The notes: generated by a model from the sequence alone, not told the origin. A DNA stretch of 64,000 nucleotides from Azospirillum brasilense (GCF_001315015.1 NZ_CP012914.1:2352501-2416500), one strand, 5' to 3'; positions 33,152 through 42,082 are shown, counted from the first letter of the stretch. Numbers and translations: made by a program.

Positions 33152-34921
33152 ATGGGAATGGACCTTAAGACGCTTACCTACCTCATCGTCGGCGCCAGCT
33201 TTGCGCTGTACTTCGGGATCGCCCTCTACACCACGGCGCGCAGCACGGGCGACTTCTATGTGGCCGGCAAGGGCGTGCATCCGGTCGTCAACGGCATGGC
33301 CACGGCCGCCGACTGGATGAGCGCTGCCTCCTTCATCTCCATGGCCGGCCTGATCGCCTTCCTGGGTTATGGCGGCTCGGTCTACCTGATGGGCTGGACC
33401 GGCGGCTACGTGCTGCTCGCCATGCTGCTGGCTCCGTACCTGCGCAAGTACGGCAAGTTCACGGTGCCCGAGTTCATCGGCGACCGGTACTATTCCAAGG
33501 CCGCCCGACTGGTGGCGGTGGTCTGCTTGATCTTCATCTCCTTCACCTACGTCGCCGGCCAGATGCGCGGCGTCGGCATCGTGTTCTCGCGCTTCATGGA
33601 AGTGAGCGTCGAGACCGGCCTGATCGTCGGCATGGGCATCGTGTTCGTCTATGCGGTGCTGGGCGGCATGAAGGGCATCACCTACACCCAGGTGGCCCAG
33701 TACGTCGTTCTGATCTCCGCCTACACGGTGCCGGCGGTCTTCATCGCCTTCAACCTCACCGGCAACCCGGTGCCGCAGGTCGCGATGGGCTCGGAGCTGA
33801 CCTCGGGCGGTTACATGCTCGACCGATTGAACACCCTGGTGACCGATCTGGGCTTCGCGGCCTACACCGACGGCAACAAGACGACCATCGACATCTTCTG
33901 CATCACGCTGGTGCTGATGGCGGGCACCGCCGGCCTGCCGCACGTGATCGTGCGTTTCTTCACCGTGCCGAAGGTGCGCGACGCCCGCTCGTCGACCGGC
34001 TGGGCTCTGGTCTTCATCGCGCTGCTCTACACCGTCGCCCCGGCGGTCGGCGCCATGGCCCGCTACAACCTGACCACCACGATCCAGAACGGCGACGTCG
34101 GCGTCGCCACCGCGAACCTCGAGTACGAGCAGCGCCCCGAGTGGTTCAAGCGCTGGGAGAAGACCGGCCTGCTGGCCTTCCAGGACAAGAACGGCGACGG
34201 CCGCATCCAGTACTACAACGACAAGAATCCGCAGTTCGTCGAGAAGGCGTCCGCCTGGGGCTGGAAGGGCAACGAGCTGACCGTCAACAACGACATCATG
34301 GTGCTCGCCAACCCGGAGATCGCCAACCTGCCGAACTGGGTGATCGCGCTCGTGGCCGCCGGCGGCATCGCCGCGGCGCTGTCCACAGCCGCAGGGCTGC
34401 TGCTCGTCATCTCCTCCTCGATCTCGCACGACCTGATGAAGGGGGCGCTCACCCCGAACATCACGGAGAAACAGGAACTGACGGCGGGCCGATTGGCCGC
34501 GGCGGTCGCCATCCTGATCGCCGGCTACCTCGGCTGGAATCCACCGGCCTTCGTGGCGCAGGTGGTGGCCTTTGCCTTCGGACTGGCCGCAGCGTCGCTG
34601 TTCCCGGCGATCCTGATGGGCATCTTCTCGCGGACGATCACCCGCGAGGGCGCGATCGCCGGCATGCTGACCGGCCTCATCTTCACGATGGGCTACATCC
34701 TGTACTTCAAGGGCATCTTCATCGCGCCGCTCGCCGCCGACGTTCCGGCCAACTGGATGCTCGGCATCTCCCCGGAGGGCATCGGCTCGGTGGGCATGCT
34801 TCTGAACTTCCTGGTGGCCTTCGCCGTCAGCAAGATGACGGCGGCCCCGCCGCGCGATGTGCAGGAGTTGATCGAGACCATCCGGTTGCCGGCTGGCGCC
34901 GGAAGCGCTCACAGCCACTGA
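33152..34921 (+). CDS. Sodium:solute symporter, VC_2705 / ActP-like
   Basis: A 589-residue inner-membrane transporter of the SSF family, related to the acetate permease ActP, probably importing a small carboxylate with Na+. About 13 hydrophobic helices are visible. Family phrases include DWMSAASFISMAGLIAFLGYGG near residue 50, the SSF signature around YTQVAQYVVLISAYTVPAVF, and GGIAAALSTAAGLLLVISSS. A hydrophilic insertion of about 70 residues (after MARYNLTTTIQNGDVGV) with an EF-hand-like DKNGDGRIQYY is typical of the VC_2705 subfamily. It is second in the operon after DUF4212 and is followed by a very strong terminator. Confidence 0.93.
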   Translation: MGMDLKTLTYLIVGASFALYFGIALYTTARSTGDFYVAGKGVHPVVNGMATAADWMSAASFISMAGLIAFLGYGGSVYLMGWTGGYVLLAMLLAPYLRKYGKFTVPEFIGDRYYSKAARLVAVVCLIFISFTYVAGQMRGVGIVFSRFMEVSVETGLIVGMGIVFVYAVLGGMKGITYTQVAQYVVLISAYTVPAVFIAFNLTGNPVPQVAMGSELTSGGYMLDRLNTLVTDLGFAAYTDGNKTTIDIFCITLVLMAGTAGLPHVIVRFFTVPKVRDARSSTGWALVFIALLYTVAPAVGAMARYNLTTTIQNGDVGVATANLEYEQRPEWFKRWEKTGLLAFQDKNGDGRIQYYNDKNPQFVEKASAWGWKGNELTVNNDIMVLANPEIANLPNWVIALVAAGGIAAALSTAAGLLLVISSSISHDLMKGALTPNITEKQELTAGRLAAAVAILIAGYLGWNPPAFVAQVVAFAFGLAAASLFPAILMGIFSRTITREGAIAGMLTGLIFTMGYILYFKGIFIAPLAADVPANWMLGISPEGIGSVGMLLNFLVAFAVSKMTAAPPRDVQELIETIRLPAGAGSAHSH

Positions 34922-34947
34922 CGCGGCTGGATCGGATGACCGAGTGA

Positions 34948-34994
34948 GGACAGCGGCCCCCGCGACACGCGCGGGGGCCGCTGTCCCCTTTTTA
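34948..34994 (+). terminator. Strong terminator after the symporter
   Basis: A 17-bp perfect stem (ggacagcggcccccgcg with its complement) and 5-base loop followed by ccttttta, 26 bases after the symporter stop. It separates the transporter pair from the signalling protein gene downstream. Confidence 0.93.
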
Positions 34995-35020
34995 TCCCGC
35001 CAGTGCTGCGGAGCCATGCC

Positions 35021-36880
35021 GTGAACGCCGAACCGACCGACTTCCACGACTTCCTGGGGCGGCACCACCCGTTCGACCTGCTGCCGCCCGACGCCCTGGC
35101 CGAGGTCAGCGGCAACCTGACCGTCCGCGACATCCCGCGCGGCACCGTCGTCATGACGCCGGGTGAGCCGGCGAACACTCTGTACATCGTCTGTTTCGGC
35201 GCCGTGGAAACCCGCAGCCCGGACGGCGATTTGCTCGCCCGGCTGGGCGAGGGCGAATGCTTCGGCGTGCGCGCGATCCTGCGGGGCGGCATCACCGTCA
35301 ACCGCACCGAGACCATCGAAGACACGCGGCTGCTGCTGATGCCGTCGGAGATGTTTGTCCGGCTGCGCCGCAACCACCTTCCCTTCGCCTATCACTTCGC
35401 CGCGTTCGAGGGCGGTCGTTTTCAAGACGCCGGGAACGTGGTTGCGGAGACGCGGGGGTCCGATCTGCTCAACAAGCGCGTCGGGAATCTGCTGATCCGC
35501 GGTCCGGTGACGGTCCCGACGGACACCCCGATCCGTGATGCGGCGCTGACCATGCGCAACGAGCGGGTGTCCTGTGTGATGATCACCGACGGCGGGGCGC
35601 TGGTGGGCATCCTCACCGACCGCGATCTTCGGAACCGCGTCGTCGCCGAAGGGCTGTCCATCGACGCGACGGTGGAACGGGTGATGACCCGCGATCCGCT
35701 GCGCATATCGGTGACGGACTATGCGCTCGATGCGCTGATGCTGATGTCGCGCCACAACATCCACCATGTGCCGGTGATGCGGGATGGCGCCGTGACAGGC
35801 TGTCTGACCGCGACGTCGGTGATCGAGAGTCACACGGCTTCGCCCGTCTTCCTGGCCCGGAACGTCCACAACGCCGAATCGCCCCAGCGGGTGCAGGAGG
35901 CGATGCAGCGCTTGCCGGGGTTGGTCCATCAGTTGACCGAGTCCGGCGCCACGGCGCACAGCATCGGGCACATTGTGTCGGCGCTGACCGACGCCGTCAC
36001 CGTCCGCCTGCTCCGCCTTGCTGAGGAGAGCCTCGGCCCGCCCCCGGTCCCCTATGCCTGGCTGGCCGCCGGGTCGCAGGCCCGCCAGGAGCAGACGGCG
36101 CTGTCCGACCAGGACAATTGCCTGCTCCTGCACGACAGCTACCACGAGCAGGAACACGGCGCCTATTTCAAGGCGCTCGCCGACGCCGTCTGCCATGGGT
36201 TGAACGCCTGCGGCTACGTTTACTGCCCGGGCGGGATGATGGCGATGAACCTGCAGTGGCGCAAACCGCTGTCTGTCTGGAAGAGCTGTTTCCGCCGTTG
36301 GATCGAGGAGCCGGAGCCCAAAGCGCTGATGCTGTCCTGCGTCTTCTTTGATCTGCGGCACGTCCACGGCGATCCGGGATTGTTGAACGAACTGCATGAT
36401 TTTGTCCTGGAAAAGACCAAGTCCAACCGGATATTCCAGACTTACATGGCGGGAAACGCGGTTTCGCGGCACCCGCCCATCGGATTCTTCCGCAACCTCG
36501 TGCTGATCCATGGCGGCGAACACGACCGGACACTCGACCTGAAGCACAACGGCGTGGTACCGATCGTCGACATCGCCCGGCTCTACGCCCTGGCCGCCGG
36601 AAGCCCGGCCGTCAACACCGCTGACCGGTTGCAGGCCGCGGCAGCGGCACAGGCGCTCAACCAGAAGACCGCCGTGGACCTGATGGGTGCGTTGGAGTTC
36701 ATTGGCATCACGCGTCTGCGTCATCAAGCGCGGATGGCTCGCGAGGGCAAGCCGACGGACAATTTCCTCTCTCCTGTAGAGTTGTCAGGTTTCGAAAAAG
36801 GCCATTTGAAAAGTGCTTTCTTCGTGGTCAAGACAATGCAGGCCGCGATAGCATCGACCTATCAACTGGGACGTTTCTAG
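35021..36880 (+). CDS. cNMP-binding / CBS-pair / DUF294 nucleotidyltransferase-like protein
   Basis: A 619-residue cytosolic regulatory protein. The GTG at 35021 is used because CGGAG lies 7 bases upstream. Domains: cyclic-nucleotide-binding (about 15-130, GEPANTLYIVCFGAVETR), two CBS motifs (about 160-280, DTPIRDAALTMRNERVSCVMIT and RHNIHHVPVMRDGAVTG), a DUF294 nucleotidyltransferase-like domain (about 300-440, AAGSQARQEQTALSDQDNCLLL, holding a GSxxR...DxD pattern as in GlnD-type enzymes), and a DUF294 C-terminal helical domain. Proteins of this make-up are often encoded beside VC_2705 symporters and probably tune their use. The ligand and target are unknown. Confidence 0.9.
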   Translation: MNAEPTDFHDFLGRHHPFDLLPPDALAEVSGNLTVRDIPRGTVVMTPGEPANTLYIVCFGAVETRSPDGDLLARLGEGECFGVRAILRGGITVNRTETIEDTRLLLMPSEMFVRLRRNHLPFAYHFAAFEGGRFQDAGNVVAETRGSDLLNKRVGNLLIRGPVTVPTDTPIRDAALTMRNERVSCVMITDGGALVGILTDRDLRNRVVAEGLSIDATVERVMTRDPLRISVTDYALDALMLMSRHNIHHVPVMRDGAVTGCLTATSVIESHTASPVFLARNVHNAESPQRVQEAMQRLPGLVHQLTESGATAHSIGHIVSALTDAVTVRLLRLAEESLGPPPVPYAWLAAGSQARQEQTALSDQDNCLLLHDSYHEQEHGAYFKALADAVCHGLNACGYVYCPGGMMAMNLQWRKPLSVWKSCFRRWIEEPEPKALMLSCVFFDLRHVHGDPGLLNELHDFVLEKTKSNRIFQTYMAGNAVSRHPPIGFFRNLVLIHGGEHDRTLDLKHNGVVPIVDIARLYALAAGSPAVNTADRLQAAAAAQALNQKTAVDLMGALEFIGITRLRHQARMAREGKPTDNFLSPVELSGFEKGHLKSAFFVVKTMQAAIASTYQLGRF

Positions 36881-36924
36881 CGGCTGGTTTTCCTTACAGA
36901 CCATTGATTGTTTCAGGTGGGTTC

Positions 36925-37443
36925 ATGCTTTTTGAAATCATCATCGTCGTCTGCGCGGCCTTCGCCCTGAGCGGCGTGGTGCTGATCCTGTCGCGGCTGC
37001 TTCGCGTCCGACTGCCCAAGGCGGTGATTCCGATTGTGGCGGCCATCGGCATCGTGGCCGCCACCGCATGGCTTCGCCACAGTTGGGCCGACCGCGTCAC
37101 CTCGTCCCTGCCTGAAGGGTTGAGCGTCGTCGCGACGGTTCCCTACAGCAGCGTGCTGGAGCCCTGGACGCTCGTCCGGCCCCGCGTCGGTGGCCTGATG
37201 GTCTTGGATGGGCGGGAAACCATGCGTCATCCCGATCACCCCGATCTGGCGATGGTGTCCATTCTGTTGGTGGAGCCGAACGCGGAAACGATCAAGAGCC
37301 GGCACATCGTCGACTGCGCCAAGCGTCGCCGTGCGCCGGTCACCGCCGACACGACCTTTGCCGAGGATGGGCTGCCGAAACCGGAGGCCTGGCTATCCGA
37401 CGAGGAACCCAAGGCATTGTACGGCGAGGTTTGCAAATTGTGA
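36925..37443 (+). CDS. Small membrane protein, unknown (172 aa)
   Basis: Starts at 36925 with AGGTGGG upstream. Two hydrophobic helices at the N-terminus (FEIIIVVCAAFALSGVVLIL and AVIPIVAAIGIVAATAWL) anchor a soluble domain of about 115 residues. That domain has a mixed sequence with two Cys (HIVDCAKRRRA and YGEVCKL at the very end) that could form a disulfide if periplasmic. I do not recognise the family. It follows the DUF294 protein gene by 44 bases on the same strand and may be cotranscribed. Confidence 0.75.
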   Translation: MLFEIIIVVCAAFALSGVVLILSRLLRVRLPKAVIPIVAAIGIVAATAWLRHSWADRVTSSLPEGLSVVATVPYSSVLEPWTLVRPRVGGLMVLDGRETMRHPDHPDLAMVSILLVEPNAETIKSRHIVDCAKRRRAPVTADTTFAEDGLPKPEAWLSDEEPKALYGEVCKL

Positions 37444-37510
37444 ATCGGCACGGGAACGCGTTGACGACAATGGAAACTGAAGGATCCCGGCCGCGCGCTG
37501 TTTCACAGGT

Positions 37511-37557
37511 CAGTCTGTCTGTGGCCTGACATGACCTGTCGGACCACAGACAGACTG
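37511..37557. repeat. 14-bp inverted repeat inside repeat copy 2
   Basis: cagtctgtctgtgg (37511-37524) and ccacagacagactg (37544-37557) are exact reverse complements 19 bases apart. The inner arm belongs to the 37533-37583 repeat. It looks like the junction of two inverted element ends. Confidence 0.8.
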
Positions 37558-37583
37558 CCCCTGAACCACACACGAATTGACCC
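37533..37583. repeat. ~50-bp repeated sequence, copy 2
   Basis: Counterpart of 30395-30446 in the same orientation, 7.1 kb away. The segment between the copies contains the IS6 remnant, the AT-rich region and the symporter operon. Confidence 0.75.
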
Positions 37584-37741
37584 GGGGACGGCCCGCTTCG
37601 GCACCACCATCAAGGCGGCCACAATCCTGCCGGCCGATCCAGTCTTGACCGAAGTGATGCCCGCGCCATCACCGAGGTTTCTACCCACGCAACGAAACTC
37701 GGCACACGCGCATTCCCAACGGCTGATAGCCGGAGTGCCCG

Positions 37742-38989
37742 TCACCTCACCAACGTTGCGGCCGGTCGAACAAAACTCTTCCGGCCGCGTTTGAACCCCA
37801 TGAGGGGCGCAGCTATTCCCCCGAAGGCGTCGGCCTCGTCATCGGCGTCGAGCACGATCATGTCCGCCCATCCGCCGACCGCGATGCCATAGTCCGCGAC
37901 CCGCATCAGTCGGGCGGCCCCGTTGGAGATCATATCGAGGCAGTCGCCGAAGCTTTCAGGCCCCAGATGCATGAGGTTCGCATAAAGATTGCCCATCCGG
38001 ATCAGCGAGCCGTCGCCAAAGGGCGTGAAGGGATTCAGGACATTGTTGGTCGCAACCGAGACGGCAACGCCGCCTTCCGCCAGCTTATGAACCGGCGCCA
38101 CCCCGCGCGGAGCCCGGTGGTTGGCATCCCGCCCGTTGAGATAGAGATCCGTCGCGGGCAAGGCCGTCACCCCCACGCCGGCATCGGCCAGGAGCGCGAT
38201 CATCCGCCCCAGCGCGGCATCATCGATGGCTGCGAGCTTGGTGGCATGGCCGACGGCGACCCGCCCCCGCCAGCCCGCCGCCACCGTACGCCGGCAGATC
38301 TCCTCGAGATGGGACCAGCTGGGATCGAGATCGAAATCCAGATGGAAATCGAGATCGACGTCGTGCGCCACCGCCAAGGCGAAGATCCGTTCCATCTGCA
38401 GGGAAGGATCGGCATCGGTGTAAGGACAGCCGCCCAGGAGATCGGCCCCCTCCGCAAGGGCCTGGGTCAGCAGCCGCTCGACCGCCGGGTCGTGGGTCAT
38501 CCCCTCCTGCGGGAAGACGCAGATCGACAGATCGATGGCGAAGGCATAGTCCCGCTTGAGCCGCTTCATGGCCTCGAAGCTGCGCAGGCCGACCAGCGGG
38601 TCGAGTTCCACATGCGTCCGCATGTGCATGGTGCCCTGCGTGATCGCACGCTCCAGGGTGCGGGCAGCGCGCTCATAGACATCCTCGACCGTGAACTCCT
38701 TTTTCAGGCCGGACACCGCGGCGATCGCCCCCTTGAGTCCGCCGCCAGCGTCGCGGCACCGGCAGAGCAGGCAGGACTTGTCGAGATGGATGTGCGTATC
38801 GACCAGCCCCGGCAGGACGAGGCGCCCGCCGGCATCCTCCTCGACGACGGCCTCAACGACGGCGGCACCGGCCAAGGCAGGGCCGATGGCGACGATCCGT
38901 CCCCCCCGGACCGCGATGTCCTGCGGGGCATGCCCTCCCCTCAGGCGGGCGTTGCGCAAGAGAAGGTCGAAAATGTGGTTCTGCGTCAT
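37742..38989 (-). CDS. Amidohydrolase, cytosine deaminase-like
   Basis: A metal-dependent amidohydrolase of the CodA/AtzC branch acting on C-N bonds of heterocycles. The start at 38989 (MTQNHIFDLLLRNARL) begins the small beta-sandwich domain; the metal site HxH is in VDTHIHLDKSCLL. Later come FHLDFDLDPSW, VGHATKLAAIDD and VTALPATDLYLNGRD with the final Asp. The 415-residue length is normal. The true substrate could be a pyrimidine, creatinine-like ring or related compound. It is divergent from the NTF2-like gene across an 80-base region that carries a GCATAC-type operator candidate. Confidence 0.87.
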   Translation of the reverse strand: MTQNHIFDLLLRNARLRGGHAPQDIAVRGGRIVAIGPALAGAAVVEAVVEEDAGGRLVLPGLVDTHIHLDKSCLLCRCRDAGGGLKGAIAAVSGLKKEFTVEDVYERAARTLERAITQGTMHMRTHVELDPLVGLRSFEAMKRLKRDYAFAIDLSICVFPQEGMTHDPAVERLLTQALAEGADLLGGCPYTDADPSLQMERIFALAVAHDVDLDFHLDFDLDPSWSHLEEICRRTVAAGWRGRVAVGHATKLAAIDDAALGRMIALLADAGVGVTALPATDLYLNGRDANHRAPRGVAPVHKLAEGGVAVSVATNNVLNPFTPFGDGSLIRMGNLYANLMHLGPESFGDCLDMISNGAARLMRVADYGIAVGGWADMIVLDADDEADAFGGIAAPLMGFKRGRKSFVRPAATLVR

Positions 38990-39010
38990 CTCGGATCCGG
39001 CGTGACATTT

Positions 39011-39029
39011 GCATGCACAAACAGTATGC
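39011..39029. promoter_or_regulatory. Candidate GntR operator between divergent genes
   Basis: gcatgcacaaacagtatgc, a dyad-like sequence containing GCATAC on the minus strand followed by TGT. The same GCATACAGT word occurs at 40312-40320 and 40401-40409, on either side of the ABC transporter promoter. Confidence 0.45.
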
Positions 39030-39068
39030 ACTTTTAATGCCAGCCCAACCACACTTGCGGAGTTCCCA

Positions 39069-39467
39069 ATGAGTGAGATGACCGAACGCGATCTGCAGGC
39101 CGTGAAGGATTATCTGGATGCCTCCATGGCTCCCGATCCCGTGCGCGCGGCGAAACATGTGGCCCCGGGTTTCATCTGCCGCTTCACCGGGCATCGCGTG
39201 TTCGACACGCCGAGCGGGCCGACCGGCTTCAACGCCGCCCGCTACAAGTGGGTGAAGAAGCGGATCGAACGCTATGACGTGGTGCCGGGCGAGACGGAAA
39301 CCATCGTCTACAGCCTTGGCTACCTGTATGGCGCCTGGCCGGACGGCACGCCTTTCGACAACAACCGCTATGTCGACCGCTTCGTGGTGCGGGACGGGCT
39401 GATCGTCGAAACCGATGTCTGGAACGACAGCGCCGAGTGGATTCTCGACCCCTCCTGCGCGCGCTGA
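39069..39467 (+). CDS. NTF2-like / SnoaL-type small protein
   Basis: A 132-residue protein with the fold pattern of the SnoaL/NTF2 superfamily: an N-terminal helix (LQAVKDYLDASMAPDPVRAAKHVAPGF) and a curved beta sheet (RYDVVPGETETIVYSLGYLYGAW, RYVDRFVVRDGLIVETDVWND). Such proteins are either small enzymes (isomerases, hydratases) or ligand-binding proteins, often beside catabolic amidohydrolases. GGAG precedes the ATG. No signal peptide. It is divergent from the amidohydrolase and convergent with the GntR gene. Confidence 0.8.
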   Translation: MSEMTERDLQAVKDYLDASMAPDPVRAAKHVAPGFICRFTGHRVFDTPSGPTGFNAARYKWVKKRIERYDVVPGETETIVYSLGYLYGAWPDGTPFDNNRYVDRFVVRDGLIVETDVWNDSAEWILDPSCAR

Positions 39468-39498
39468 CCTGGCCCGCTGACCTGAATGCCTGGCGCCC

Positions 39499-40203
39499 TT
39501 ATTCGGTGTAGGGCGCCAGGATATCCATGAGGTCCCGGCTCCTGGTGCCTGAGTTTTGCAGAAGCGCGCGGGACGCCACGGCCTCCAGATGCTCGTCCAT
39601 GAGGGCGCAGGCCTTGTCGGCGGGGCCGGTCCGGATCGCCTCGATCAGTTCCAGATGCTCATTCACCGCGCATTCGGACGAGTGGGGACGGCTGAAGACG
39701 GCCAGCGACAATCCCGCGCGGTAGCAGATCTCGGTCACATAGCGGATCAGAACGGGCTTGCCGGTCATTTCCGCCAGCCGGACATGGAATTCCGTCGCCA
39801 GGCGGATGGAAATCCCTTCGGCGCCATGCCGGGCCTGATGCTCGGCCTCGACGATGGCCTTCAACTGCTTCACCTGGGCCTCGGTCAGTTTGCCGGCCAG
39901 ATGCCGGACGACCTGACGCTCAAGATCGACCCGGATGTCGAAGATGTCCCGTGCATCCTCGAAGGACGGCACGGCGACCACGGCGATGCGGTTCCGGCGC
40001 AGATCGACAAGGCCTTCCGCCGCCAACTGCCCGAGCGCACTGCGGGCGATGGTCCGGCTGACGCCGAAGCGTTCGCCCAGCGAATCCTCCGGCAGCCGGT
40101 CCCCCGGTGAGAGCGCCCGTTCGATGATCGCGCGCCGCAAGGCCGTGCAGATCACCGCGACACGGTCGCCCCCGGTTTTCCTCGAACGCTTTTCCTCGGC
40201 CAT
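39499..40203 (-). CDS. GntR-family transcription regulator, FCD domain
   Basis: A 234-residue regulator with the winged helix at the N-terminus (ALSPGDRLPEDSLGERFGVSRTIARSALGQLAAEGLVDLRRN) and a helical FCD effector domain (about 75-220) with the metal-binding Asp/His pattern (DIRVDLE, ATEFHVRLAE, NEHLELIEAI). FCD regulators usually repress catabolic genes until a small carboxylate binds. ATG at 40203; a GTG one codon earlier is possible. It is divergent from the ABC transporter, and GCATACAGT words lie in the promoter region between them. Confidence 0.93.
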   Translation of the reverse strand: MAEEKRSRKTGGDRVAVICTALRRAIIERALSPGDRLPEDSLGERFGVSRTIARSALGQLAAEGLVDLRRNRIAVVAVPSFEDARDIFDIRVDLERQVVRHLAGKLTEAQVKQLKAIVEAEHQARHGAEGISIRLATEFHVRLAEMTGKPVLIRYVTEICYRAGLSLAVFSRPHSSECAVNEHLELIEAIRTGPADKACALMDEHLEAVASRALLQNSGTRSRDLMDILAPYTE

Positions 40204-40311
40204 CACCGCTCACTCCTGCCCCGCTCTGCATAAGGGAGGTCAGGCGCGAATTCAACGTCGCCCAATGCCGCATTTGAATGCAACAGCCTCGCCCGCCTGC
40301 ACAAATCAAGC

Positions 40312-40410
40312 GCATACAGTGATTGTACACACTTCTGCGGCCAAAAGCCCGTCGCTCTTGGCATGAAGCGCGGCCCGCTCCGGACGTTGGCGCACCTGTT
40401 GCATACAGTT
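40312..40410. promoter_or_regulatory. Two GCATACAGT words upstream of the ABC operon
   Basis: gcatacagtgattgtacac (40312-40330) and gcatacagtt (40401-40410), in the 233-base region between the GntR gene and the ABC ATPase gene. Together with 39011-39029 they suggest one operator type read by the local GntR protein. Confidence 0.45.
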
Positions 40411-40436
40411 CATCAGTCCGTCACGAGGTGCGCCGC

Positions 40437-41279
40437 ATGTTCCCATCCCAAGCCATCCAGCATGGCCGCTCTTCCATCGCCGTCGAGCTGTCCCAGGCCG
40501 CCGTCTCGTTCGGCACGCCGGGCAAGGCGGTCGCAGCCCTGCAGGAAACGAATCTTCGGATTGCCGATGGCGAATTCGTCGCTCTGGTCGGCCCGTCGGG
40601 CTGCGGGAAGTCGACGATCCTGCGGCTGACGGCGGGCTTGCTGCAGCCGACCCGGGGGGCCGTTCTCGTCGGCGGGCGCGAGGTGGCGGCCAAGGCCCTG
40701 CGCATCGGCATGGCCTTCCAGAATCCGACCATGCTGCCCTGGCTCACCATCGAGCGGAACGTCATGCTGCCGTTGAAGATCGTGCGGCCCTTCCGCTCCG
40801 ACTACCGCGCCAAGCGCAAGACGGAGTATCGTGACCGGGTGCATGCCCTGCTGGCCGATGTCGGGCTCGATAAATTCGCCGGCCATTATCCCTGGCAGCT
40901 GTCGGGCGGGATGCTGCAGCGCGCGAACCTCTGCCGCGCCCTCATCCATGAGCCGAGCCTGCTGCTGCTCGACGAGCCGTTCGGCGCGCTCGACCAGTTC
41001 ACCCGCGAGGAGCTGTGGGGGACGATGCAATCCCTGTGGCTGAAGCGCAAACCGACCGTCCTGCTCATCACCCACGACCTGAAGGAGGCGGGATTCCTCG
41101 CCTCGCGCGTCTGCGTGATGAGCGCCCGCCCCGGCCGCATCATCAACGACAGCGCCGTCGACTTTCCCCGCCCGCGCACGATCCAGATGACCTTCGACGC
41201 CGATTTCGTCGCCCTCAATCAGCGCCTGCGCGACCTCATCATCGACGCGCGCACCGACACCGCCATCCGCGGAGCCTGA
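40437..41279 (+). CDS. ABC transporter ATP-binding protein, nitrate/sulfonate/NMT1 type
   Basis: The ATPase of an importer, 280 residues. Walker A GPSGCGKST at 53-61, Q-loop in AFQNPTMLPWLTIE, signature LSGGMLQRANLCRALI, Walker B LLLLDEPFGALD and switch His in LLITHDLKEAGFLA. It belongs to the SsuB/TauB/NrtD-like group that serves NMT1-type binding proteins. The start at 40437 has GAGGTG upstream. The permease gene begins 3 bases after its stop, and the binding protein follows, so three genes form one operon. Confidence 0.94.
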   Translation: MFPSQAIQHGRSSIAVELSQAAVSFGTPGKAVAALQETNLRIADGEFVALVGPSGCGKSTILRLTAGLLQPTRGAVLVGGREVAAKALRIGMAFQNPTMLPWLTIERNVMLPLKIVRPFRSDYRAKRKTEYRDRVHALLADVGLDKFAGHYPWQLSGGMLQRANLCRALIHEPSLLLLDEPFGALDQFTREELWGTMQSLWLKRKPTVLLITHDLKEAGFLASRVCVMSARPGRIINDSAVDFPRPRTIQMTFDADFVALNQRLRDLIIDARTDTAIRGA

Positions 41280-41282
41280 GCC

Positions 41283-42056
41283 ATGAGCTACGAACTGCGC
41301 CGCCGCCTGTGGGCCGCCATCCTCATCCTCGGCTTCTTCGCGGCTTGGGAATTCCTCTGTCTCGCCCTTCAGGTCTCCGATCTGGTCCTCCCCCGCCCGA
41401 CCCAGGTCTTCGCGACGCTGGTCGATCGCCTCGGCATCCTGTGGCCCCATGTGCTGCAAACCCTCTGGACCACGATGATCGGCTTCGTCCTGGGCGTCAC
41501 CGTCGGGGTGGTCATCGGCGCGGCCATCGGCGTTTCCCGCACCGCCTACGACACGGTCTATCCCCTGCTGATCGGCTTCTCCTCGATTCCCAAGGTCGCG
41601 GTGGTGCCGATCTTCGTGCTGTGGTTCGGATCGGGTGCCACGCCGGCCATCCTCACCGCGCTCGCGATGTGCTTCTTCCCGATCGTCGTCAACATCGCGA
41701 CCGGCCTCGCCACCACCGAGCCGGAGCTGGAGGACGTCCTGAAGTCGCTCGGCGCCAGCAAGCTCGACATCCTTTGGAACGTCGGGCTGCCCCGCACCAT
41801 GCCCTTCTTCTTCGCCTCGCTGAAGATCGCCGTCACCTTCGCCTTCGTCGGCAGCGTGCTGTCCGAAACCGTCGCCTCCAACAAGGGCATCGGCAACGTG
41901 ATGATGACGGCCTCCTCGAACTTCGACGTGCCGCTGGTCTTCGCCGGCCTCTTCCTGCTCGCCGCCCTCGGCATCCTGCTCTACGTCGCCTTCTCGCTGG
42001 TCGAGGCGCGCGTCACCGGCTGGGCCACCCGTCGCCAGGGCTTTGCTTCCGCCTGA
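41283..42056 (+). CDS. ABC transporter permease, SsuC/TauC type
   Basis: A 257-residue inner-membrane permease with six hydrophobic helices. The cytoplasmic coupling loop (ELEDVLKSLGASKLDILWNVGLPRTMPFFFASL) carries the EAA-type motif expected of the SsuC/TauC group. The N-terminal hydrophobic segment ILILGFFAAWEFLCLAL is uncleaved. It pairs with the ATPase upstream and the NMT1-like binding protein downstream; the substrate is set by the latter. Confidence 0.94.
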   Translation: MSYELRRRLWAAILILGFFAAWEFLCLALQVSDLVLPRPTQVFATLVDRLGILWPHVLQTLWTTMIGFVLGVTVGVVIGAAIGVSRTAYDTVYPLLIGFSSIPKVAVVPIFVLWFGSGATPAILTALAMCFFPIVVNIATGLATTEPELEDVLKSLGASKLDILWNVGLPRTMPFFFASLKIAVTFAFVGSVLSETVASNKGIGNVMMTASSNFDVPLVFAGLFLLAALGILLYVAFSLVEARVTGWATRRQGFASA

Positions 42057-42082
42057 ACCTTCATCCCGAAACGGAGCCTACC

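Noticed and set aside
32879-36727. 1282-codon open frame on the minus strand
   Set aside because: It is the mirror of the symporter and cNMP/CBS/DUF294 genes, whose domains are unmistakable, and it spans two genes and the strong terminator between them.
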